Of a DNA stretch of 13,860 nt, positions 1-6,616 are shown in pieces. A program made the translations under genes and the position numbers. The notes beneath the pieces were generated by a model. The model worked only from the letters and a program-made list of their open reading frames with translations, did no database searches and was not told the origin of the DNA. The stretch covers positions 1 through 13,860 of the forward strand of contig JBOHKK010000150.1 in assembly GCA_050729115.1 (NCBI GenBank), read 5' to 3'. The DNA comes from JBKPNX01 sp050729115. GTDB lineage: Bacteria; Pseudomonadota; Alphaproteobacteria; Geminicoccales; Geminicoccaceae. Each line of letters starts with the position of its first letter. Position 1 is the stretch's first letter.

Positions 1-31
1 CAGATGCCAAGCCTGGCGTAACTTCCTTCAT
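1..31 (-). CDS. Possible start of a minus-strand gene running off the left edge
   Basis: On the minus strand an ATG at 31-29 opens a frame that stays open to the window edge (MKEVTPGLAS). A purine-rich AAGGAA lies 9 bases upstream, a good ribosome-binding site. Only ten codons are visible, so no family can be named. If real, it would be divergent from the antitoxin gene at 254 and the two would share the 32-253 spacer. The call rests only on the start signal and the open frame, and could be chance. Confidence 0.22.
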   Translation of the reverse strand, partial: MKEVTPGLAS

Positions 32-253
32 GGCGTGGGTTCCTTCTCGATCTTGCCGATCGGAACCTACGCCACCTCAGCCAATTTCCACCAACCTCGC
101 GACACGACCCCCTGGAGCAAGGAATGTTCTCTCGTCGGCATGCTCGGTCCAAGGGGAGTGACGCGCTTGAGGCGTAAGAAGGTACGCGTGGAACGATGGC
201 TTCGGCGAATGGCGTTGAGGTAGGCTGCGTAACGCCGTTCTCAGGGGGCAAAC
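32..253. other. Intergenic region upstream of the antitoxin-like gene
   Basis: No convincing gene is seen. A 62-codon plus-strand frame at 35-223 has no recognisable domain, is rich in Arg and has no good ribosome-binding site, so it is treated as noncoding. The last bases before the gene at 254 include a GGGGG run about 5 bases from the ATG that can serve as its ribosome-binding site. No clear sigma-70 promoter, tRNA or repeat was recognised. Confidence 0.4.
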
Positions 254-523
254 ATGAGGCAGATCTCAGTGGCTGCCGCAGCCGAGCAGCTTTCGGCTCT
301 GGCTGAGCACACTGCATCAGAGAGCGTGATGCTCACGACCGAAAGCGGCCCGGTGGCGGTGTTGGTGAGTGTTCCGGAGTTTCAGGCCCTCCAAATTGCG
401 AGAAGTCTGGCGAAGGATCCAGAGTCTCTAGTGGCCATACGAGCGGCATACGACCGGGCTCGGGCAGGACAGTTTGAGACGTTTGAGGAGCTTGCAGACG
501 TCCTGGAGGACATGCATGCGTAG
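254..523 (+). CDS. Type II antitoxin, Phd/YefM family
   Basis: An 89-residue protein whose first 45 residues follow the Phd/YefM pattern: a short N-terminal strand (MRQISV), a helix with AAAEQLSAL, then the strand pair VMLTTESGPVAVLVSVPEF ending in a helix. In this family the N-terminal domain dimerises on a palindromic operator and the C-terminal tail wraps and neutralises the toxin. Here the tail is acidic and helical (FEELADVLEDMHA), as expected for a toxin-binding segment. The ATG follows a GGGGG ribosome-binding site. The next gene starts 5 bases after the stop, the usual antitoxin-first layout. The family call is fairly secure; the toxin partner is less so. Autoregulation is typical of the family, but no operator was identified. 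Confidence 0.75.
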   Translation: MRQISVAAAAEQLSALAEHTASESVMLTTESGPVAVLVSVPEFQALQIARSLAKDPESLVAIRAAYDRARAGQFETFEELADVLEDMHA

Positions 524-528
524 GAGCG

Positions 529-780
529 ATGAAGGGACCGTTCGGCAATACAAGGGTTGATCCCATCGTTGGGAGATATCTCCGGACGAGCCCCAATTCC
601 GCCGACAAAGCGTGTCTTAAAGCGGTTCTGCGCGGGATAGACAACGGGTCGGTGACTCTCTCGCCTTCGCGCCTCAATCGGGGTCTCTATTTTGTGGTCG
701 ACTGCAACCATCGCATCCTGGTGGTGATCTCTGGCGACATCCGAACAGCCACGGTTATCGACATCTCACCTTATCCGTAG
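529..780 (+). CDS. Hypothetical protein in the toxin position, possibly RelE/ParE-like
   Basis: An 83-residue basic protein that I cannot assign with confidence. It starts 5 bases after the Phd/YefM-like gene, with GAGCG just before its ATG, so the two are almost certainly co-translated. The first half carries an amphipathic helix (around residues 24-36, ADKACLKAVLRGI). The second half has three strand-like runs (GLYFVVDCN, RILVVISGD, TATVIDISPY), resembling in order the helix-then-beta-sheet core of RelE/ParE mRNA interferases or gyrase toxins. No diagnostic catalytic residues stand out. The toxin role is inferred from position, size and predicted fold. It could instead be an unrelated small protein or a decayed toxin. 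Confidence 0.5.
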   Translation: MKGPFGNTRVDPIVGRYLRTSPNSADKACLKAVLRGIDNGSVTLSPSRLNRGLYFVVDCNHRILVVISGDIRTATVIDISPYP

Positions 781-789
781 GCGACCCGG

Positions 790-1080
790 GTGTTCGGCTC
801 CATTCTCCAGATCGTTGGATTAGTGCTTGAGATTACAGGCATTTTTTTAATGGCGAACATGTACGTACGGAGGCTGCCGAAACGGGCGCTGCTCCTTGTG
901 ATCCTTAGTGCGCTGGGTCGCGGAGAAACCGCTAGGGATGCTGTCACGATCGCCGAAATCTGGCCAGAAAACAAACTGATCTCACTTCAAGGTCTTGCGC
1001 TGGTCGGAGGGGGATTTGTTATTCAGATGATCGGGCTTGTAGTCGCTACTATCGCGTCCTATGAGCCGCTCGCGGACTAA
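790..1080 (+). CDS. Small two-helix membrane protein, function unknown
   Basis: A 96-residue hypothetical protein starting at GTG, 9 bases after the preceding stop. Residues about 4-22 (IL..IVGLVLEITGIFLM) and about 67-90 (LALVGGGFVIQMIGLVVATI) are hydrophobic enough for two transmembrane helices, separated by a polar loop with RRLPKR and an acidic stretch. The GTG is chosen because the first in-frame ATG (850) would remove helix 1. No family was recognised. The short spacing suggests co-transcription with the antitoxin-like pair. A link to the toxin-antitoxin function is not shown. Base composition (for example the T-run at 841-848) is less GC-rich than in the operon downstream, consistent with an accessory origin. 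Confidence 0.55.
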   Translation: MFGSILQIVGLVLEITGIFLMANMYVRRLPKRALLLVILSALGRGETARDAVTIAEIWPENKLISLQGLALVGGGFVIQMIGLVVATIASYEPLAD

Positions 1081-1355
1081 GACACTGCCCGGCTAGTTCA
1101 AGGCCTAGCATTGCCTTGCCGCGCCCTGTATAGAGAAACGTTCGGCCGAGGCACCGAACCCGTCCAGCGGCGTCGCGCGCCGGCCGCCGGTAGCTGGAAA
1201 CGACACGATGTGGGGCGTCAAACGCGCACGAAGGGCACCGCTTACCACCGTCCGACGGACCAGGCACTCCTTCAATCGGCAGCGCCGGTGAGGTTAGCGG
1301 CAAGGTTCGGTCCTCGGGCCTCGCCTGCGCAAGCCACAGCGATCGCGACGTGACC
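1081..1355. promoter_or_regulatory. Upstream region of the transporter operon, with a candidate operator dyad
   Basis: This 275-bp gap precedes a long plus-strand operon and is the likeliest place for its promoter. A TATAGA hexamer at 1129-1134 resembles a -10 box, but no good -35 lies at 16-18 bp; TTGCCT at 1111-1116 is only 12 bp away. Immediately downstream, GTTCGG (1140-1145) and CCGAAC (1154-1159) form a perfect 6-8-6 inverted repeat, a size suited to a dimeric repressor such as a TetR- or GntR-type regulator. No regulator gene is in the window. Nothing else was recognised here. Confidence 0.35.
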
Positions 1356-3272
1356 ATGCAGCTACCCGATCTGTCCAGGCACGATACCACCGCCAGGCTG
1401 CTGCTGCACAACGCGGCGCACTGGGGCGCCGACGTGGCGCTGCGGGAGAAGGACCAGGGCATCTGGAAGGTCCACACCTGGGCGGACACGCGCGCTCGTG
1501 TCGAGGAGCTGGGGCGCGGATTGCTGGCGCTCGGCATCGCGCGCGGCGACGTGGTCGGCATCATCGGCCGCAACCGGCCCCACTGGCTATGGGCGGAGCT
1601 GGCCGCGCACGCGGTCGGCGCCATCTCGATCGGGATCTACGAGGACGCGCTGGGGAAAGAGGTCGCGTATCTGCTCGGCCACGCCGAGGCCAAGCTCGCC
1701 TTCGTCGAGGACGAGGAGCAGGCGGACAAGGTTCTGGAGATCGCGGATCAGCTGCCGAGCCTGCGCTGGATCGTCTACAACGACGAGCGCGGCATGCGCA
1801 AATACCGGGATCGTCGGCTGCTGCACCGCGCCGAGCTGATCGATCGGGGCGAGGACGTCCCGGTGGACCGCTACCAAGCGACGGTCACGGCCGGGCGCGG
1901 CGACGACGTCGCCATGCTGTGCACGACCTCGGGCACGACCTCGAACCCCAAGCTCGCGATGCTCCAGCACCGGCCGCTCTTGGAGCACAGCTCGGCCTAT
2001 CTGCGGGCGGATCCGCGCGCGCCGACCGACGAGTACGTGTCGGTTCTGCCGCTGCCCTGGATCGTCGAGCAGGTCTACGTGGTGGCGATGCCGCTGCTCT
2101 GCCGGATCCGGGTCAACTTCCCGGAGGACGAGAGCACGGTCATGCACGATCTGCGCGAGATCGGCCCGACCCATCTCCTGCTGGCGCCGCGGGTGTGGGA
2201 GCAGCTCGCGGCCGAGGTGCACTCGCGCATGCTCGATGCCAATCCGCTGAACCGGAAGATCTTCGATCTCGGCGTCAAGCGCGGCATCGCGGCGCTCAAT
2301 GCCGGCAAGCGCTCGCGGCTCGCGGATTGGGCGCTGTTCGGCGCGCTCCGCGACCGGCTCGGCTTCGCCAGGCTGCGCTCAGCCGCGACCGGCGGCTCGG
2401 CGCTCGGACCCGACACGTTCCGCTTCTTTCTCGCCATGGGCATCCCGCTGCGCCAGCTTTACGGGCAGACCGAGGCGGCCGGGGCCTACACCATCCAGCG
2501 CGGCGGCGAGATCGACTTCGACAGCTCGGGCGCGCCGTTCGACAACACCGAGATTCGGATCGCCGAGCCCGATGCCAACGGCGTCGGCCACATCGTCACC
2601 CGCCATCCCAACCTGTTCAAGGGCTACTTCAGGGCCCCCGAGGAGACCGGGACGACGATGACCGCCGACGGCTGGTTCCTGACCGGCGATGCGGGCTATC
2701 TGGACGATCGCGGCCGGCTGGTGGTGATCGATCGCGTGAGCGATCTGGCGGCGACCTCGACCGGCGCCCGCTTCTCGCCCCAGTTCATCGAGAACAAGCT
2801 CAAGTTCTCGCCCTTCATCGGCGAGTGCGTGGTGCTCGGCAACGGCCAGCCGTCGATCACGGCGATCCTGTGCATCCGCTATTCGATGGTCGCGAAATGG
2901 GCCGAGGCCCGAGCTCTCTCCTTCACCACCTACAGCAATCTCACGGCGCGCCCCGAGGTCCACGACCTGATCGCCAGGGAGGTCGAGAAGGTCAACGCCT
3001 CGCTGCCGCAGCCGCAGCAGATCACGCGTTTCCTCCTGCTGTACAAGGAGCTGGACGCCGACGACGGCGAACTCACGCGCACGCGCAAGGTCCGCCGCAA
3101 GGTGATCGACCAGCGCTATCAGCAGCTGATCGATGCGCTGTACTCGAACCGGAACCGGGTCGCGGTCGAGACCGAGGTGACCTTCGAGGACGGCCGCACC
3201 GGGATCATCCAGGCCGAGATGGCGATCTGCGACATGGTCCCGCAGACCACGGTGCCGCAGGCGGCGGAATAG
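1356..3272 (+). CDS. AMP-dependent acyl-CoA synthetase, long-chain (FadD15/LACS-like)
   Basis: A 638-residue adenylate-forming enzyme predicted to convert a carboxylic acid, ATP and CoA to acyl-CoA through an acyl-adenylate, in the cytoplasm. Numbered from a GTG two codons upstream (1350), it shows the P-loop TTSGTTSNPK (192-201), YGQTEA (371-376), GWFLTGDAGYLDDRGRL (441-457) and a C-terminal LTRTRKVRR that should supply the catalytic lysine. Size, the GARFSPQFIEN segment and the long insert between motifs fit the long-chain synthetase branch. The usual DR-x-KD hinge reads DRVSD. Start: ATG 1356 is preferred over GTG 1350, without a clear ribosome-binding site for either. It is the first gene of a Liv-type ABC operon, 10 bp before livG, a pairing often seen in alphaproteobacteria. 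The acid used could be fatty or aromatic; the sequence does not decide. Confidence 0.9.
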   Translation: MQLPDLSRHDTTARLLLHNAAHWGADVALREKDQGIWKVHTWADTRARVEELGRGLLALGIARGDVVGIIGRNRPHWLWAELAAHAVGAISIGIYEDALGKEVAYLLGHAEAKLAFVEDEEQADKVLEIADQLPSLRWIVYNDERGMRKYRDRRLLHRAELIDRGEDVPVDRYQATVTAGRGDDVAMLCTTSGTTSNPKLAMLQHRPLLEHSSAYLRADPRAPTDEYVSVLPLPWIVEQVYVVAMPLLCRIRVNFPEDESTVMHDLREIGPTHLLLAPRVWEQLAAEVHSRMLDANPLNRKIFDLGVKRGIAALNAGKRSRLADWALFGALRDRLGFARLRSAATGGSALGPDTFRFFLAMGIPLRQLYGQTEAAGAYTIQRGGEIDFDSSGAPFDNTEIRIAEPDANGVGHIVTRHPNLFKGYFRAPEETGTTMTADGWFLTGDAGYLDDRGRLVVIDRVSDLAATSTGARFSPQFIENKLKFSPFIGECVVLGNGQPSITAILCIRYSMVAKWAEARALSFTTYSNLTARPEVHDLIAREVEKVNASLPQPQQITRFLLLYKELDADDGELTRTRKVRRKVIDQRYQQLIDALYSNRNRVAVETEVTFEDGRTGIIQAEMAICDMVPQTTVPQAAE

Positions 3273-3282
3273 CCAGGGGCCC

Positions 3283-4104
3283 ATGGCGACGCTCACCGAG
3301 CCGATCACGCGGGCGGGGCGCGCCCGGACGTTCGACGAGGTCCTCCTGAAGGTCGAGGGCATCAGCCTGCGGTTCGGCGGCGTCAACGCCCTCTCCGACG
3401 TCAGCTTCGACATCAAGAAAGGCGAGGTCCGCGCCATCATCGGCCCGAACGGCGCCGGCAAGTCGTCCATGCTCAACGTGATCAACGGCTTCTATCAGGC
3501 CCAGGAAGGCACGATCACGTACAAGGGCAGGACCTATCGCCACATGCGCCCGCACGAGGCGGCGGTTCAGGGCATCGGCCGGACCTTCCAGAACATCGCC
3601 CTGTTCAAGGGCATGACCACGCTCGACAACATCATGACCGGGCGGATCCTCAGGATGCGCGCCTCGATCCTGGAGCAGGCGATCTATCTCGGGCGCGCCA
3701 AGCGCGAGGAGCTCGCGCATCGCGAGTTCGTCGAGCGCATCATCGACTTTCTGGAAATTCCGGCGATCCGCGCCACGCCGGTCGGTCAGCTCCCCTACGG
3801 CATGCAGAAGCGGGTCGAGCTCGGCCGCGCGCTGGCGTTGCAGCCGGACCTCCTTCTGCTCGACGAGCCGATGGCCGGGATGAACCTCGAAGAGAAGGAG
3901 GACATGTGCCGCTTCGTCCTCGACGTCAACGAGGAGTTCGGGACCACGATCGCGCTGATCGAGCACGACATGAGCGTGGTCATGGACATCTCGGATCGCG
4001 TCGTGGTGCTGGACTACGGCAGGAAGCTGGCGGATGGCACCCCGGACGAGGTGCGGGGCGACCCGGCGGTGATCGACGCCTACCTCGGGGTCAGCCATGA
4101 CTGA
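3283..4104 (+). CDS. livG: Liv/HAAT ABC transporter ATP-binding protein LivG
   Basis: One of the two cytoplasmic ATPases that drive import through LivH and LivM. The 273 residues hold a full nucleotide-binding domain: Walker A GPNGAGKSS (54-62), Q-loop Q103 in GRTFQNIALF, signature LPYGMQKRVELGRAL (from 170; LPYG replaces LSGG, as is common in LivG), Walker B LLLLDEP (D194, E195) and switch histidine H228 in LIEHDM. The end (VIDAYLGVSHD) is the normal LivG C-terminus, so the gene is complete. AGGGG lies 3 bases before the ATG, and the preceding ligase stops 10 bp upstream. Its last 8 bases overlap the start of a nucleotidyltransferase gene, whereas livH is the usual neighbour. The transported substrate is unknown; the flanking CoA ligases point to an organic acid. 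Confidence 0.95.
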   Translation: MATLTEPITRAGRARTFDEVLLKVEGISLRFGGVNALSDVSFDIKKGEVRAIIGPNGAGKSSMLNVINGFYQAQEGTITYKGRTYRHMRPHEAAVQGIGRTFQNIALFKGMTTLDNIMTGRILRMRASILEQAIYLGRAKREELAHREFVERIIDFLEIPAIRATPVGQLPYGMQKRVELGRALALQPDLLLLDEPMAGMNLEEKEDMCRFVLDVNEEFGTTIALIEHDMSVVMDISDRVVVLDYGRKLADGTPDEVRGDPAVIDAYLGVSHD

Positions 4105-4140
4105 GGCAATCGCGCGGCCGGGGCCGCAGATCGACCATCC
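4092..4140 (+). repeat. Direct repeat copy 1: 5' end of MNT module 1
   Basis: These 49 bases, covering CAGCC plus the first 44 bases of the MNT gene, match 4842-4890 with four mismatches and no gap, at an offset of 750 bp. Similarity drops sharply beyond this point, although the proteins stay homologous. This suggests duplication followed by divergence, or gene conversion confined to the initiation region. Confidence 0.8.
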
Positions 4141-4459
4141 AAGAGAGCTGGATCGGATCGTCAAGCAGATCGTGGCCAAGGCCGACCCCATGGCCATCTA
4201 CCTGTTCGGCAGCCGCGCCCGCGGTGACGCCCGGGATGACAGCGACTATGATCTGATGATCGTCGTTCCGGACGACTTCCCGGCGTCGAAGCGGAACTCG
4301 GCCACGGCCTACGCCCTCGTCGAGGGGCGAAGGATTCCGATCGATGTTGCGATCGTGAGCGAGGCGAGGTTCCGCGAGCGCTCCGAAAAAGTCGGTACGC
4401 TGAGCTTCGAGGTCGGCCAGGACGGAGTCCGGCTCTATGAACGCCGACATCGTTCGTGA
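4097..4459 (+). CDS. MNT-domain nucleotidyltransferase (MntA-like antitoxin), module 1
   Basis: A 120-residue minimal nucleotidyltransferase of the DNA polymerase beta superfamily. The complete active site is visible: YLFGSRARG (35-43) followed by DSDYD (48-52), giving GS-x10-D-x-D with D50 and D52, and a third acidic residue D83 in IPIDVAIV. In characterised MntA-HepT systems the MNT protein neutralises the HEPN toxin by adding AMP to a tyrosine; all residues needed for transfer seem present. The ATG lies inside the last codons of livG, with GGGG 6 bases upstream, so translation is probably coupled to livG. Its 3' end overlaps the next gene (HEPN) by 23 bases. Its first 44 bases are nearly identical to the start of the second module at 4847. 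Family is certain; the antitoxin role is inferred from pairing. Confidence 0.9.
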   Translation: MTEAIARPGPQIDHPRELDRIVKQIVAKADPMAIYLFGSRARGDARDDSDYDLMIVVPDDFPASKRNSATAYALVEGRRIPIDVAIVSEARFRERSEKVGTLSFEVGQDGVRLYERRHRS

Positions 4460-4850
4460 GTGGCTCGCCATCGTCGAAGAGGATCTCGTCGCGGCCCGGA
4501 ACTGCGCCCACGGTGAGCCGCCAGTGCCCAAGCAAGCTGCTTTCTTCGTCCAGCAGGCGGCTGAGAAGTTGGTGAAAGCGGTGCTCGTGGCCTGGGACAT
4601 TCGGCCACGTCACACTCATGATATTGCTGAGCTGATCGACCTCATCCCTGACGCGCATCCCGGGAGATCAGGCCTCGCAAAGCTTCACCGGTTCACGCGA
4701 TACGCCGTGGTTTTTCGGTATCCCGTGGAGGAAGGGACTACGGAACCCATACCCGAACTCACCGAGATTGACGGCTGGATCATGGAGATCGCGGCGCTTG
4801 AGGCCGAATTCGAGCGCTGGCTCGAGGCGCGGAGGCCGGAGCAGCCATGA
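4437..4850 (+). CDS. HEPN-domain protein (HepT-like, PF05168 type), module 1
   Basis: A 137-residue all-helical HEPN protein, the usual partner of an MNT nucleotidyltransferase. Recognisable segments are the N-terminal helix REWLAIVEEDLVAARN, the core FVQQAAEKLVKAVLVA (37-52), the conserved HDI following RPRHT (56-63), and RYAVVFRYP (88-96). HEPN proteins are often RNases with an R-x4-6-H motif late in the fold. Here the only such spacing is R56-H61 in the middle, so nuclease activity is uncertain. Tyrosines Y89 and Y95 are candidate AMP acceptors by analogy with HepT, not by direct evidence. It starts inside the MNT gene and its stop overlaps the ATG of the second module (ATGA), so the whole array looks translationally coupled. 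It could be a toxin, or a substrate-binding HEPN of unknown role. Confidence 0.87.
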   Translation: MNADIVREWLAIVEEDLVAARNCAHGEPPVPKQAAFFVQQAAEKLVKAVLVAWDIRPRHTHDIAELIDLIPDAHPGRSGLAKLHRFTRYAVVFRYPVEEGTTEPIPELTEIDGWIMEIAALEAEFERWLEARRPEQP

Positions 4851-4890
4851 CCGAGGCAATCACGCGGCCGAGGCCGCAGATCGACGATCC
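4842..4890 (+). repeat. Direct repeat copy 2: 5' end of MNT-HEPN module 2
   Basis: Second copy of the 49-base repeat found at 4092-4140. It encodes the same N-terminus apart from three changes in 15 residues (A6T, G9R, H14D), and carries the same CAGCC before the ATG. Here CAGCCATGA also encodes the last two residues and stop of the preceding HEPN gene, whereas in copy 1 the equivalent bases belong to the end of livG. Confidence 0.8.
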
Positions 4891-5665
4891 CGAAGAGCTG
4901 AATCGCGTCGTGAGCAGGCTGGTTGCAACGTTCGACCCCGTGGCGGTCTATCTATTCGGGTCGCGCGCCCGCGGCGAGGCGAACGCGGACAGCGACTACG
5001 ACCTCATGATCGTGCTTCCGGACGACAACACGCGAGTGCGTTCCCGGCAAGTGGTCTGGGACACTGCTCGAAGCCGCCGCATCGACGTCAACCCCTTGCT
5101 CACGCGCGCGGAAGCCTTCGCCTGGCGCCGGCACGAGGTCGGCACGCTGGAGTACGAGGTCGAGGTGGATGGCATAAGGCTCTACCCGGCTTCGGGGATG
5201 GATCTGCCGGCCGGTGGGGCCCGGACACGCGGGCGCGGCTCGATGAACGTGAATGTGGTGGAAGAGTGGCTCCGGCGGATCGAGCGCGACTTGACGGCCG
5301 CGCGGAAATGCAACGAAGGGCACGACGCGGTCCCCGATCAGGCCGCATATCACATCCAGCAGGCCGCCGAAGAACTGACCAAGGCGGCTCTCGTGGCGCA
5401 CCAGCTCCGACCGCGCAAGGATCACCAAATCCAGGAGTTTACGCCGCTGCTGCCCGACGACTTCCCGCTCAAAGAGCGCTTTCGGCAGTTGGGCCGATTC
5501 TCGGACTACGCCTGGGCGCATCGCTATCCTGAGTACCCGGGTCAGGAGCCAATTCCGGAGCCGTCGGTCACCGATGCTGGCGCTTGGCTGGACGAGGTTA
5601 GGGACCTGAAAGCCGACTTCGAGCGTTGGCTCGGGCAGGCCGCGAGCGGCGCGAAGCGGGGCTGA
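4847..5665 (+). CDS. Fused MNT nucleotidyltransferase-HEPN protein, module 2
   Basis: A 272-residue single-chain version of the module just upstream. Residues 1-115 are an MNT domain with YLFGSRARG (35-43), DSDYD (48-52) and third aspartate D80. Residues 116-132 are a Gly/Arg-rich linker. Residues 133-272 are a HEPN domain with HIQQAAEELTKAALVA, RPRKDHQI, YAWAHRYP and a closing FERWLGQA, all aligning to the separate HEPN gene. Met133 (ATG at 5243) matches the start of the stand-alone HEPN protein, so internal initiation could also release free HEPN. GGAG stands 5 bases before the main ATG, which overlaps the previous stop. It ends 5 bp before livH. Catalytic MNT residues are intact. A toxin-antitoxin or signalling role is inference; fused MNT-HEPN proteins are known but little studied. 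Confidence 0.88.
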   Translation: MTEAITRPRPQIDDPEELNRVVSRLVATFDPVAVYLFGSRARGEANADSDYDLMIVLPDDNTRVRSRQVVWDTARSRRIDVNPLLTRAEAFAWRRHEVGTLEYEVEVDGIRLYPASGMDLPAGGARTRGRGSMNVNVVEEWLRRIERDLTAARKCNEGHDAVPDQAAYHIQQAAEELTKAALVAHQLRPRKDHQIQEFTPLLPDDFPLKERFRQLGRFSDYAWAHRYPEYPGQEPIPEPSVTDAGAWLDEVRDLKADFERWLGQAASGAKRG

Positions 5666-5670
5666 GTACC

Positions 5671-6603
5671 ATGCTCTACGCCATCTTCGTCGAGCCCTTC
5701 GTGACGATCGTGGAGGTGCCGCTGTTCTTCGTCGAGGTGCTGATCGGCGGCCTGATGGCCGGGGTCATGTATTCCCTGGTCGCGCTCGGCTTCGTCCTGA
5801 TCTTCAAGGCGTCCGGCGTGTTCAACTTCGCCCAGGGCGCCATGGTGCTGTTCGCCGCGCTGTTCTTCGCCGGGCTGATGGACGACCTCGGCCTCAACCC
5901 ATGGTTGGCTTTCGCCCTCACCGTCGGCGTCATGATCGGGCTGGCGTTGGTGATCGAGCGCATCGTGCTGCGCCCGCTGGTCAATCAGGCGCCGATCATC
6001 CTGTTCATGGCGACGATCGGCATCACCTTCTTCCTCGACGGCTTCGGCCAGAGCATCTGGGGCAGCCAGGTGCGCACCCTGGGGCTCGGCATCCCCCAGG
6101 ACCCCTGGATCCTCGGCGGGCTCTACATCAACCAGTTCGATCTGTTCGCCGCGGTCACCTGCGGCGCTCTGGTCGCGGTGCTCGCAGCGTTCTTCCAGTA
6201 CACCCCGACCGGCCGGGCGCTGCGCGCGGTGGCCGACGATCATCAGGCGGCGATGAGCGTGGGCATTCCGCTCAAGGTGATCTGGACCATCGTCTGGTCG
6301 GTCGCCGGGATCGTCGCCCTGGTCGCCGGGATCATGTGGGGCATCAAGCTCGGCGTGCAGCCCTCGATCGCCCTGGTCGCGCTCAAGGCGCTGCCGGTGC
6401 TGATCCTCGGCGGCTTCACCTCGGTGCCCGGCGCGATCGTCGGCGGCCTGATCATCGGCGCCGGCGAGAAGATCGCCGAGGTGTTCTGGGGCGATGCGCT
6501 GGGCGGCGCGATCGAGGAATGGTTCGCCTACATGCTCGCGATGGTGTTCCTGCTGTTCCGCCCGCAGGGCCTGTTCGGCGAGCGGATCATCGAGCGGGTG
6601 TGA
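5671..6603 (+). CDS. livH: Liv/HAAT ABC transporter permease LivH
   Basis: A 310-residue inner-membrane permease with about eight hydrophobic helices, one half of the import channel. Diagnostic features are LVALGFVLIFKASGVFNFAQG (37-57) near the N-terminus, the cytoplasmic coupling loop GRALRAVADDHQAA (181-194) that contacts the ATPases, LGGFTSVPGAIVGGLIIG (226-243) and the closing RPQGLFGE (297-304). All are standard for LivH, and the length is normal. ATG 5671 is chosen, just after GGGGCTGAG; an earlier in-frame TTG (5626) would add residues overlapping the MNT-HEPN gene that are not part of the family. It starts 5 bp after the fused MNT-HEPN stop, so its translation probably depends on ribosomes leaving that gene. 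Function is secure; the substrate is not. Confidence 0.94.
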   Translation: MLYAIFVEPFVTIVEVPLFFVEVLIGGLMAGVMYSLVALGFVLIFKASGVFNFAQGAMVLFAALFFAGLMDDLGLNPWLAFALTVGVMIGLALVIERIVLRPLVNQAPIILFMATIGITFFLDGFGQSIWGSQVRTLGLGIPQDPWILGGLYINQFDLFAAVTCGALVAVLAAFFQYTPTGRALRAVADDHQAAMSVGIPLKVIWTIVWSVAGIVALVAGIMWGIKLGVQPSIALVALKALPVLILGGFTSVPGAIVGGLIIGAGEKIAEVFWGDALGGAIEEWFAYMLAMVFLLFRPQGLFGERIIERV

Positions 6604-6616
6604 GGAGCGCCGGACG

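Noticed and set aside
35..223. 62-codon plus-strand frame before the antitoxin-like gene
   Set aside because: No family resemblance, no convincing ribosome-binding site and unusual composition; treated as intergenic.
1589..3349. 586-codon plus-strand frame overlapping the acyl-CoA ligase
   Set aside because: It is in another frame of a gene with intact adenylate-forming motifs. The product is repetitive Arg/Gly/Ala-rich sequence without a domain.
2379..3485. 368-codon minus-strand frame across the ligase and livG start
   Set aside because: Antisense shadow of two well-supported genes; no ribosome-binding site and no recognisable motif.
3790..3804. LivG signature LPYGMQ instead of LSGGQ as a defect
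   Set aside because: LxYGxQ is the common form in LivG ATPases, so it is not a mutation.
5626..5670. Longer livH start at TTG 5626
   Set aside because: It would add 15 residues overlapping the MNT-HEPN gene. ATG 5671 gives the usual LivH N-terminus and has a G-rich ribosome-binding site.
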